The notes under the pieces are model-generated. The model saw nothing but the letters and a program-made list of their open reading frames with translations. It had not been told where the DNA came from and ran no database searches. From Oxyruncus cristatus (Eukaryota; Chordata; Aves; Passeriformes; Cotingidae), in the NCBI GenBank assembly GCA_013399855.1, contig VXAY01000172.1:46603-110602 (forward strand): a DNA stretch of 64,000 bases. Direction: 5' to 3'. Position 1 is the stretch's first letter. Each line of letters begins with the position of its first letter. The position numbers and the translations under genes were made by a program. This document shows positions 47,231 to 59,200 of this stretch, one piece after another.

Positions 47231-50200
47231 ACCACTGTGACTTTTGTAGGTTGCTTTATTATTTTTTTTTTCTTTTAGTCTCACTGGCCACCTTTCTTAC
47301 AGATTTAGTGTAAATTTTAAATGACACGATACATGCTCTCTACATACAAAGTTCATGTATGTTATCTATGTGATTGTCAAAGTATCATTTGGTTCTGACT
47401 TAAGGATAACAGGATATGTATGACAAACATAGGCCATGTATTTTGTGCATGTTATCTTCTTGCATTTCTATGCATACAAAACCCGAATCCTTGGGCTTTG
47501 GGAAAAGACTAATTAAAAAATGAAATAATGAGTAATACCTAGAGTTTTAATGGAGCTCTCTGAAGTTACTCTTCCAGTTTACAGCCTGGAATTTATACCC
47601 CTTCACACTAATTATATAGCTTGTCCTTCTCAGCCTCCACCACCCTTACCTGTCTTCAGAGAAACCTTCTAAGTCAATGCAGAAGAGAGATGTTTTCCTG
47701 TGGGGAGCAGGATGTGCAGGTCTTGCATGAGACATGCTCTTCTCGCAAATAGGTAGCCTTTATCTGAGACCTGTCATTTACATTTTAAATGATGTGGTCA
47801 AGAGATGAGTGGACTACCCAGTGTAATTAGAACATGCATATGTAGCAGGTGAGTTCACAGGTCCAGATCTGAGCATCCCTGAAACAGTGGTGGTGGTGGT
47901 GAGAGAAGGAGATAGAGGGAGGAGATTTTGGTGCTTCATACCAAAACCCTTCCATGCTCAAGTCTGTGTCTGATCCCAGTTCTCTCAGATGGAGAGAGAT
48001 TATCACTCTCCCTTATTTATTCCTACCTTTTTCTTTCCTCTTTGTGATTCCTTTGTGCTTGTGTTTGCCTTTGTTGCCAGGTCTCAGCTTGCTCAGGCTT
48101 TTCAATAGTTTGCCTAGGTTTAATCTTCTTTGAAAGGTTGGTCACAGGGTAAGTACTGTGTCACCAGTGCAGTTTTGGTCATTCTGCAGCTCTGCAGCTT
48201 GGGAATTTCACATGTAGTACTCCTTATTAGCTAGAGCAACCAAATTTAACAGGAGCAGAATGCATCAGTTATGCAAGTCTTATATAAGATACTCAGCAGA
48301 ACAATTTAGACAATAATCACTGAGGTAAGAGGGTGGTTCCAGGATGTATCCACTGTTCTTAAAATATTAACTCATCAAATCAGCAGGAGGTAAGTATAAG
48401 GAGCAGATGAGTTAGCTAAGCAGGTTTTTTTGTTGATGAGTCTCTCTGAGGCACTGCCCTGACTGTGATAAAAAAAGACCAATCTCCCATCTTGCAAAGT
48501 GCTGCAGAGAAATCTGCTTAGACACCAGAAATGTTGCTGCGTTCCCTCACCTGGAGAGGGAGTAATTGTTTGGGACACATATGATTTGCAGTTCAAATTC
48601 CAGCTCCTCCCTGGGTAGGTCTGTTTACTCTAAACTGTTGGCTGAGTTTGGGTTTAAGGGCACTCACACACACACAAAGGGCAAACAGGTTTGACTTGAC
48701 TGAGAACTTCACAGCAGGGAGGTTGGAGGTAAATTGCAAAGTCCGAGCAAATGAAAGACGTGAAAAATGAAGCAGCCTACTTATGTTTGAAAAGCCTTAA
48801 GTATATCCAGCCTTTTGTTTCCTTTACTCACAGCTTTGAGGGGAAACTGACTTAAGAGGAAAAGAATAGCTAGACTTCTCCCAGCAGATGTGTATCTTTG
48901 CCCAGGCTGTCTTCTGAAGTGTTTCCCTGTGTTGTTTCACTCCTGCACTAAACGCAGCTAAGTGACTTTACTCTCAGAGCTGTCAACTCTGGAAAGGATT
49001 GGGACCATCAAAACAATGACTGAACTATTTTTCAAATTTTCTAGGATTAAATGCTAGTTCTCAGTCATGCCTCCCTATCATTTTATTATAGATATGCACA
49101 CACATTTTTCAAAAACACAGACCAGTAATCATATGAGTTTTTAATTGCTCATAAAGTTAAAATTTTATTTGCTAGCACCTTTCCGCGCAAGTTTTCTGTA
49201 TTGCTTTTAATGTTTGTGTGGAACAGTCCTTACAGATATATAACACAAAATGTGAACATACATTGCTTTCATGAGCAGGCAGATGGAAATATTTCTGATG
49301 TGAAGGGAGGGGAAGGAGTCTGCAGAAAGAGGTGAGCTCTGACTCACGTCTTCGGAGCTCATAAAGGCTGTGTTTGCACTAGCTTTGCCAAGTGTGCACT
49401 ATTGAAGACTTTGCACCACTTTGGGGGCTCTGTGGAAGCTGTGCCTGAGACAGGCTCCCATGTCGGCATGAGGTTATGGAAGCTGTGAATCCTAACAGCA
49501 TTCAACAAAACAGTGAGCTGTGGACTCCAAGCCTCATCTTGCACCTGCTCTAACAGAGCTCTGCACTGCCACAGCACCTACACCTGCGCCCCACAAATTA
49601 GGGCTAGGGCCCACAGTTTTGCTAAGGAAATGATGGTTTGGAAAATTTTCTGCTCTCAGCTGTGATAGAAAACAGAGACAACTTCTTTGGTTAAAAGGAT
49701 GTGGTGTGTGAAATAAAATTAAGCATAAGTAAGATAGCAAGGAAGGCGACACTCATGTTATTTGATATGACTCATAAAAAGTAATAAAAAAAATTGAAGT
49801 ACATCAAAAATTCAGACAGCTGAAGCTACTTGACTAGATGATATGTGGGGAACTGTAAAATTTCAAATTAATTTGCTTCAGGTGTGTTCTGTAGGGCTCT
49901 GTACCAGCCTTCAATGAATACTCCCAAGTTTGAAATGGGTAATGTAGAAACTCATGACACATGAGTCCCTATAAAAGTTTTGAAAGTGAAGTGTAATTTT
50001 TCTTTTTACAAGGATTAATATTCAGCGAAAAGAACTGAACTGGGTCCAGCAGTGTTGCTATAGTTTGTATGTTGGTGTTTGGAAAATGAAAGTGGGAGAA
50101 CATGTGCGGACAGTACGACAGGAAGGCCAACAGTCCAAGTGCTTTCTGGATACACTGCTGTGACAAAAGAGTGACACAAAAAGAAAGACACATCCTGGGA

Positions 50201-50702
50201 CATGGTGTTGTAGGGTAGCTTGAGCCAAAACAGAATAGTAATGCTACTAAAAGGGAAGGATTTACTTTTACTCACTCTTATGTATGTGCTGCCTTGGGTT
50301 GTCCTCATGTTCATTTGTGAGACATCTACAGAAATATAGTAACATCACCAGGGCTTTTATTTTAACCCCAGGAAATTTGGGATGATGTTTTCAGATTTGG
50401 AAACTAGTGGCAGAACGAATGTCTGAGATGTCTGTCATTTTCTCTGGGGAAAAAAGAAGGGAATTATCACCTCTGTAAATGTTTCCATCAAAAAAAAAAA
50501 TTGTATCTTTTCCCTAGGAACACTGCAGACCATCCTGTAAAACCAGTATTTTCGCTGAGGAGACTCTTCTCCCCAAGAAGCCTTTCTTTTTCCTCTCTCA
50601 GTATGTATAAGAGACACACAAAGCCAGCTGCTCAGATGGATTAGAAAGCACTGCACCGTCAATGGGCACCCTTGTTTGTGTTGTTGAGAAGAGATTCTTA
50701 GT
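47231..50702. other. No gene recognised; small (CA)n run
   Basis: This stretch holds a (CA)n run at 48665-48677 and short frames with no recognisable product. Confidence 0.5.
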
Positions 50703-50729
50703 TAAGAAAGAACGAAAGAAAGAAAGAAA
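50703..50729 (+). repeat. (GAAA)n microsatellite
   Basis: About six GAAA units with one interruption. Confidence 0.85.
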
Positions 50730-50922
50730 TGCCTTCCCTGTAATCGCCGCTAACGAGGAGGCCCTAGTGAAGTTTTTGTTTTTTAAATGGCTTTGGCAAA
50801 AGACATTTTGGGTTCTCGGATTAGTTTATGTTCCCTCCCACTCCCCACTTGATCCTTGAGGATTTGCCTGAGTCATGGATTTTTACTGGCCTTGTTAACT
50901 CTGTTGTTATTTTTTTTTTCAG

Positions 50923-51029
50923 TCAAGGGGATAAAGAAATCTTTTGGCGAGAGCCACTCTCGGGGGATTAGCTGCGAGTGGACCGAACAAGGCGGTGACT
51001 CCCCAGAGGGGGTGACCCCTGACTCCCAG
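50923..51029 (+). other. Exon-like block behind a strong splice acceptor (candidate)
   Basis: A near-perfect acceptor (T11 with one C, then CAG, 50911-50922) is followed by 107 bases richer in CpG than the surroundings. One frame stays open through it, reading KGIKKSFGESHSRGISCEW and then TEQGGDSPEGVTPDSQ. CAG/GTCAGG at 51027-51032 could serve as a weaker donor; without splicing, the frame stops three codons later (TGA 51039-51041). The peptide is hydrophilic and compositionally plausible, but I recognise no family. It may be an internal or terminal exon of an unseen gene, a conserved non-coding block, or chance. Confidence 0.22.
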
Positions 51030-52508
51030 GTCAGGCAGTGACTCATCTTTGTCTCCTAGCCAAGGCAAGCTGAAGATTCCCAAGTGTTTTCTCTGTCCTT
51101 ACTGATCTCCCTCCATGCAGTGACCGGCAGCGCAGAAGATGGGCTCTGTTTTGTCAGCTGCTATTCTACAAAACTGGGGGAAATGATAAAGTAGATAGAA
51201 TATCAAAGGATATAGGAAACTGTTATTGGAAGGAAACCATAACCTCTTTTACAACGTAAAGGGACCTGTCTGTTTTCCTCCTCTATAATTTTCAGAGCTG
51301 CAGGAGTTTTCCCTGCACAGCCGTGGTGCTTCAATTCATTGCAGAGCTGAAAGGTAGCAAAAGTGGCTTTTGGAGTAGTTGCTGTTTTAGATGTTAGCTC
51401 TACTCAATACTGATGGCATCATGGATGATGTGGTGGTCATAGAAGATGGTTTCAAGGCAGCTGCTTGCACCCACTTTCAGAATTGAACGCACATACTCTG
51501 GCTGGAAAGTTACAAGCAATGCATTTGGGATGCAAAACACAGTAGGAGATAAAGCTAAAAATCAAACTGAAAGCTTACATGTAAGGTCAGATTGTGTGTG
51601 TAAGGCAAATATGTGGATGAGTATCACTGAGAAAATGAGTTATGCAGATTAATTCTGCTTTTGAGAAAATGGGTTAAATACTTAAAATATCCACTGGTTT
51701 ACAGTCTTTGAAATCCCCTGACTGTTTTACAAAGCAATCAGCTGCATCCTTTTATCAGGTTATCAAAGGCTGGGATCAATTCCTGATGAATAAATGTCCA
51801 ACCTGAACTATTGAAAGGTCTGTCAGTTGTTGCAGTGTACTACAGGTTTTCAAGAAACAGCAGTGGAGAAGGAACCTTTCCGTCCTAGATGTTGTTTAGG
51901 AAAAGTAACTAAATGTTTTCATTATTGGAAGGGAGTGTCAGCTCACACAGAGTCAGGTTCAGTGATGTGTGTTATTTTTTGTGTGAATAAACTGGATGGA
52001 ATTAGATGAACTTCCAGTGTATTAAAGTATTGGACTTTGAAAGGAGATTTCCCAACAAGTCACAGGAGTTAAGCTCCAGTGGAATTTAGATAGCTGCCCT
52101 GGCATATAATGATTAGGGGGGAGACAGGAAAGAGTAATAGTAAATATACTATACATACTTAAGTGTATATGCATTTGATACATATTCGTGTGCAAATACA
52201 CGCATGTAAGTGTAAACTTTTTGCTTTCTGGCTATTAATTAGTCAGAAATTAGTTGATTTCTTGTAAACATACACAGTATAGCAATGGTCTTAGAGGACT
52301 TATAAAAGGAACAGGCTGTAGGAGCTGCATAGAGATATTTAGGTAGGGTCTCTGTGGGTGAGGAGGCAGGCAAATAGGAAGAAGTTGTGCAATAAGGTGG
52401 CAAGGAGCAGGAGTAATCAGGGAGGGACAGGTAATCTGCAATAAGCAGAGAAAGAGGAAGGTCTTTAGGATTAGGAATATGACAAACTTTGTAGGTTTCC
52501 AGTATCTC
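51030..52508. other. No gene recognised
   Basis: Single-copy-looking DNA; short frames only. Confidence 0.5.
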
Positions 52509-52540
52509 CTTTATCCCTTATCCCTTTATCCCTTATCCCT
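52509..52540 (+). repeat. Two-copy 15-base tandem repeat of TTATCCC units
   Basis: CTTTATCCCTTATCC occurs twice in direct tandem. It resembles, but is not, the vertebrate telomere repeat complement (CCCTAA). Confidence 0.85.
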
Positions 52541-55500
52541 GCACAGACTTGTTTGGTTTTTTTGCCTCAGGCTGGTTGCAGGTGGTGAAATGCCCAGACA
52601 ATACAAGCAGTCTTGAAACTGTTGGCCATTGGCAAGCACAGAAAGCTGCAGAATGCATTTCTCCACCACCAGCAGCTTTAATAAATGCATGAAACTTTCT
52701 TTTTGCCTTAGCTTTCCTTAGGGTATTAGACTGGGTTCACAGTGTCCCTGTCGGTTGTCAGGGTCCTTCCTTACTGGCCCGGGTTGAGGGTTCGAGGCTT
52801 ACTGCTTGAGAGCTAATGAAGAGGAGAGCTACAGCTGGCAGTTTCACTCCTGGACTGCAAAGAAACCTCTTTCCATCAGGGTCGGATTGCTGAAGGTAAA
52901 GTGACATGTTACAGCTGATCTTCTCTCTTTTTGTGTTGGGGACATCCAGTGCCCCATCCTCCTCTTCTTGCTCCTCTCCCCTGCTCCTGGCTGGCTACTG
53001 CCCCTGACCAGCAGCATGTCTAGCGCTTGTCAGGCCCTGTGTGAAACAGATTCAACCCGCTGGCCTGGAAGAAAACTAACAGGACAAAAAATTGAATTGT
53101 TTGCTCCTGGGTTAATGAACTGAATGAGCTCCGTGAAGGCTCTGATGAACACTAGCTTGATGCAAGAGAAAGGGTGTGTTAGCATGGATGGAGAGAAGAA
53201 AGGGCAGGGCTGAAGCATGGGACATACTACTTTTGGCAGAGATGAACTGTGAGAGTGACTCAACTCTGACATGTAGCTTCCCCAGGAGGGTCTTAATATG
53301 GGACCAGCCAACACAAACTCCTTTTAGCGGAAGCTGCACCATTGCCTGTCATTATCATAAACAACCAGTGGCATGTGTGCTAGAGCAAGAGATCACGGTG
53401 CATGCACAGGACTCCCAACTTAATTGAGAGGGAGAGCAAAACACACGATAGCTGTTGGCCACACTGGTGAACGTGCTACTGCAAGTCATTTTGGCAATGT
53501 AAAAGTGAAGGTTGTATCAGAATTTACTAGTGGGATATTGTGTGTGTGGGAAACAAGTAATCAAGATTTATTCTCGGTCTCCTAATAATCATCGTGAAAG
53601 CACTGTCCTTCCAAAGAAGATACACTGTGCCTGTAGAATTTGATGAAAAAGTGTTAATCATACATTAATTTTGTTAGACTGGGCTTTCAGGGTATTCCAG
53701 GGCTCTCATTTATTCTATGGTTTTAATCTCATGAAAACAATTTATCACTGCTTTATTAAGGCTCATGTGACAGGCATTTTGGAAGCTCTGTTTCATATCA
53801 GCAAGCCAAGTTTCTTTAAGTTGTGTTGTTCTGGAGGTCAGAGCTGAGACCTTTGCCTCACAAGGTGACTCAAGAAGTTGGTCAGACTGTTATGTTCTAA
53901 TTTATTGAAAGTATGAAGGAGAAAGTTTGCATTTCCTACTGTGTTCACAGCTTCAGTTGAGTCTGAACAGTCAGGTCTCTAACGAATATCAGTAGTAAGT
54001 AGTATGAGTAATGTTTTTCCTTTAGTAAAGGCAGAAGCTTAGAGATTTTATCCTTAAGGTTTTTGCCCTTATGGCTTCTTCTGTTGTCATTTCATCTTCA
54101 CTTGCATGCTTTCTTTCTTATTGCCCTCTTTAGTTCAAAATGTGTAGCTAAAGCTAGCAGAGGATGAACATATTGCTTTACTTGGAAGGTTTTCTTTTCT
54201 CACAATGTAAGGTTAAATCATTTTCTAAGTAGTGCAATTCCGTAGCGAGTCCATTGTGGAAATTCAGATGTGTTTGTGACTGTGGTACACCCCTTTCCAG
54301 CTTCAAGTTGGTGTTACTGACATGCTTTCCAACACCTCTGTGCTTCATCTGCAACTCTGTGTGGTCTTTGACAGAAGACATGAAATGCTTCAGCCCTGGG
54401 TTAGCTGCAAAGGCAGGTGCAGGACTCTATCTTTTCTTGGAAAGGCTCTGATACAGTGCAACATTGCTATGATGGGCCAGTCTTTAGGCTGGGTTTAGAT
54501 GTAGTCGGATAAACCAGGCTTATTGATAGTAACCTGCCATGTGAGGCTGTGAAATGGTACTTGAGGACATCACATGTTGCAGTGTCACCTGTCAACCAGC
54601 TAGCAGCTTTGCTGCTGCATCAGAACATCACACAAAGCTCTCTCTGATGAGACTGTACCAGAGAAGGAATGAACCATACATTTCTGTGTCAGTCACACTT
54701 CACAGGATAGCCCTAAACTTCAGGAAATAAACATACAGGTTTTTTTTGTTTTAATAAACCAACCCATCTTTAATGTGCTTTCAACTTAGTTGTAACTTTT
54801 AGTGGTATAACTGAAGTGTTTAGGATAGAGGCATCAGAAAGAGCCAGACACCTTAGAGCTGTCCTTGATACTGCTGTGGCTTTAGGAAACCTTGGACTTT
54901 GCCACAATTTAGTCACATTTGAAAAGTTTGTCAAGTTTTAGCAAGAGTTCTGCTCTGACATGAGCTGGCTGTTAGCTTTCACACATTAATGGTGTTAGCA
55001 TTGCAATTTCTTCTTATCTCAGTAGAAGCAACAGCCTTTATTCACAAGAGGATGACTATGGAAATGTAGACTCTTATTTCGTGTTTTTCTTCTTTTACTC
55101 ATAAATACCCTTTGAAATAAATCTGCAAATGCAACATATAATTCAGATCAGCTGGAGCAATACATTCAGTGGATCATGCACAGAAAGTTGTAGGTATTCC
55201 TCATATGTCATCCAGGTTTAGGGGTTTTTTTTAGATGTTCTTGGCTAAAACATAGTGGTTTTGTGTGGACAGCAGTATAGATTTTCTGTTGACCCACCCA
55301 GCCCACCGCTAACCACCTGGAATTAAGTTATTTTTATAATTGGCAGATTTTCTATAAGCAAAATGGTTCTGATTTAGCAGCTGGATGGAAATGCCTGGCG
55401 TGCTTTCATCCTTGATTGCTGACATCGCATGGTAAGGCAAATGTGCCACAAACGTGGTACATTTGCGTCTTTGCAAAGGGATTGATGACTGGTCTAGTTG

Positions 55501-56205
55501 ACTTACGCAGGCATAGGCCACCTCATCTCCACATTTAAGATATCCTAAAAGATTGATGTGTCTTGAAGCTGGAAATTGGGTAAATATGTGTTGAACTGGA
55601 AGTATCCATAAAATCTGAACATGGAGCCCAATGGGACTGTTGAATCTGGCATATTGGTTTAATCAAGCTTTGCTATAAAATGCATGATATATGCATGATA
55701 TTCTTTTCCAAGTATCCTGAAGTTTTTCTTCAGCGTTGTTAGAGAGGACTTCAGAATGACAGTCTCTATGGGGACCCTTCAGCACTTCCTTTCACTTCTT
55801 CGCAGACGCCAAAATGATCTGTTCTCCTTTGCTGCTCTTTTCTCTGAGCTCAGGCAAATTAAATCAATTCTCTGGGCCCATGTGCTTTCTTTAACACTGT
55901 CTAGGCTGTGAACCTTGGATTTCTATAGGAGGAAAGCAAATCAATGTGTACAAGAAAGAGGAGAAAAACAGATCCCCCCCATCACCCCCAGTCCACACAT
56001 ATTAAGAGAACTTTCTTCACTTTTCCCGATTCAAGAAATAAATTCTTGAAATGAGCAGGACCATGGTGGACCGATGGTTCAATATGGTCTTTGATTCTGT
56101 TATCTTCAGAGAAGTTGATCCTGAACATTGATAATTCCTATAGATCCCATTAGGGTGCAAGTCCCTGTGCCTGTGAGCGGATGGCAGATTACTCCATCCT
56201 GGTGG
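52541..56205. other. No gene recognised
   Basis: Single-copy-looking DNA. Short frames on both strands have no recognisable domain. Confidence 0.5.
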
Positions 56206-56233
56206 ACTGTAATTCCCAGTGCTCAGCGTCACA
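56206..56233 (+). promoter_or_regulatory. ZNF143/Staf-like box with an adjacent E-box-like site (weak)
   Basis: ACTGTAATTCCCAG at 56206-56219 differs at two positions from the ACTACAATTCCCAG core that ZNF143 binds in vertebrate promoters. GTCACATGA follows within 20 bases and resembles a USF/MITF-type site. No CpG island or exon is visible beside them. Confidence 0.2.
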
Positions 56234-59200
56234 TGATGTTTGACTTTGTACACGAGTTTGACTTTGCTGCAAGGCCATCAGTCTCTGAAATTTCCACACT
56301 TTTTTGGCACCAGAACAGTGTTCAAATGATGCTAAGAGAGATAGTGTGAAACTGACAACTGAGTGTCAACAGGGTCTCAGTTACTGTCAGCCTTTCCCTG
56401 AGTCCCACTGTTCTGGTGAAAGTGCAGGCCAGCTTGTAGACCTGAGTGTCTCAATCCCCTGATGTTTTTCTGGATGTTATTTGCCCATGGTTTGGGCCAA
56501 TGACCAGGAATGCGGGGGCCATAGGCTGAAATAATTTCTCTATTTCTCTGTATACGGCCAAAAATTGTGCTCATAATCCTCTTTTTGTACAAAGCCCCAG
56601 TGAGCTTTTGAATATGGGTGCTGTTAATGTGACAGGGCTGGGTTTTTACCCCAGAGGTTTTTACATCTGCATGTTTAATCTGCTCCAAACAGCTTCAGAC
56701 AAAACGGCGAATAAAAATGCCTGAGCAGGTCTCCACAAGCTCTGTCCCTGTGCCACATTTCATAGCGCTGTACTGATGTTACAAACAGCAGGTAGTGGAG
56801 AAAAAAAGGGTGACTTTCAGAGTGACTATTAGGCAGATAGTCCTCAGGGACACAGAAGCTAGAACTCTCTTCAAATCATTTAAGTAGTAAAACAGGGCGT
56901 TGCTTACTGGCCAAAACAATAGCCACTTGCCTGAGGCTCCCAGGACCTGCTCTGAGGCACTGCAATCCTTGAAGAAAGTTTTCCCTCCAGCTCTCAGCGT
57001 TCACTGGTTCTTTACACTCCTTTCATCTGTGCCCTTCTGGTTGCCTCCAGTCTTGGTGGTCTCTGTTCTGCTTCAATGTGATTCCTGGGAGTGCTGCACT
57101 CATTCACCCTCCTGTTACATTGGGAAATGCCTTACCCACAGTAGGAATGACATTGGTTTTCAAAAAAAAACACACCAGGGAGATCCAGACCTGTTCATTC
57201 CTTGCGTTTTAGTTCTGGGGTTCTGCTTTGATCTAACCTCACAAATGTTAGGTCTGAACTTGTGCCAGTGTCTGATCTGACAGTGTTTTGGTTTGAAGAA
57301 ACACACCTTATATTTTTAATCTTTTTTTTTTTTTTTCCATGAGAAGAATTAAACTTGAGTGGTTTGAGGGGGAATATTTTAACTATTTGGAACAGTTTCT
57401 GTGATGTGAAACTGTGTGATCGATAGCTGTTGAAATACAAGTGATGGCCAAACTCTGTGTTTTGTCTGCCTGCACTCAGTAGAGGGCCTGAGCCCAAAAG
57501 ACCTGGGGAATCCTCCCAGGGTTTACAATCCCCTTTGGGTAGGTTCATTAGCAACTAAAACAAATGTAAATCAGTTCAAATGGAAACTAGGTTAAAGTTG
57601 TCTGGGTGGATAGTTCAAGAGGTGCCCTGGAGAAAGCCATTGCCACCCTTTACTGTTGACCTCTGTTATTTCCCATCTCCAGACCAGACCGCACCTGCTG
57701 GACTTTGTGCTTTCTGCAACACATTAAGGGAGGCGGCTTGGGCAGACTACCTGGAGTAAGATGAGTCTTTTGTCCCAAGAGACTTATTTATTCCCTCTTA
57801 TTTTGATCATAGGCTGCTTTTGCAACGTTTTGGGCAAATTTTTCTCACCTCTTGAGGTGTTACTTGGGTCCAGCTCTGTTTGAAGGAAGAATTTCTTGTG
57901 CTGGAGCCTCTTCTGAAGTAGTTCCAACTGTTTTGGTGAATGTAGATCATAGCCTGGTGTTACAGCTTTTCTTTGCTGTCTCCTCGACAACTATTTCTTA
58001 TAAGAGGTGCATTTTGAGATCCAAATTATTTATGTGTATGTAAAAAATGAGAAGTTTCTCTCAGCAGAGAAGCCTATTGGTAAAATCACATCCAGTTTTC
58101 TTTTTAGTGAGTGGTGTGCTAAGGCCACGGGAAGCTTTGCAGACTAGAGAGTTGTATTTGGAGCCTGGAGTACACTTGGCAGGAATATGAATTGCCAAAG
58201 ATGTCTGGGAGAAATAATTTTCCCTTGGTGTCTTGCTGATCAGTTTGGTACACAACATGAACCTTGGAACAGCACAGCAAGTACTTCCAGCTGGCTTCTG
58301 CCCGCAGGCCCCACAGACATAGTCCCTCATGTGAAGAAGCAGCATGTGAGATGGGGTTGTCAGAGAACACTTGACTGTATCTAATTTTTAGGGGCCAAAT
58401 TTGGTCTCCCTTCTTTGATGTTTGGAAGAAGGACTCCTGTACATATCAGTTAATCTCTTGCGGTTGCTGTTGTCTTTGTAAATGCCTGGGGTTGCTATAG
58501 TCTGCCAAGTATGTGCCCAGTGGGGTATTCTCATCTGCCCATTTGTCCACATCTTTATGGAGATTTCGCTGAATCTTTGCAGAAAAGCTCAGGATGGCAG
58601 TTGCTGAGGTTGGAGTTGTGCAATTCTGTGACTTGGAAAACCCCTTAGGTTCGTGGTGGCCATGGATTCAGGATATGCTCCGGGTCAGGTTATGCCTTAG
58701 CCTCATCCTTTCCTTACCGCCCATCTGCCATCATACATGATTACCACTTCTTTTGCACCAATGCTCAAGTGACTATTGCACTGTTTCAGGGAGCTGATCC
58801 AGCCAAAAAGTAACTTGAAAAAGAAGGGATAAGCTGTGTGAACCTGCTCCCCAGGAGGTCACATAAGTGTTATTGCTGGTGCATGGGAGAGAGTGGGAAC
58901 ATGTATCCCAGCGGGTGGGAAGAGCTCTAGGTATGTGTTGGAGTAGTTTACACTGCACACGACCTCGGTGATTTTGATAGGGAATTTATAAATGTGAGCT
59001 TTATCTAAGTCACTAATTGTTAATATTACCATGTTTGTCCTGCAGCAATATCAGGAGGTTGCAATCATGACTGTAGCGCTGCCGTGCCTGGCTCTGTGTA
59101 CACACACCAGAGGACAACTGCACAGTGTTTGCAGTCTCCTTAGATGTGACAAACACAACCAATGACAATATAAACGTGCTTCATTTGGAGGAGCCACTCT

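Noticed and set aside
48560..48620. GTTCAAATTCC, like a tRNA B box
   Set aside because: No A box, acceptor stem or cloverleaf can be built around it, and no SINE tail follows.
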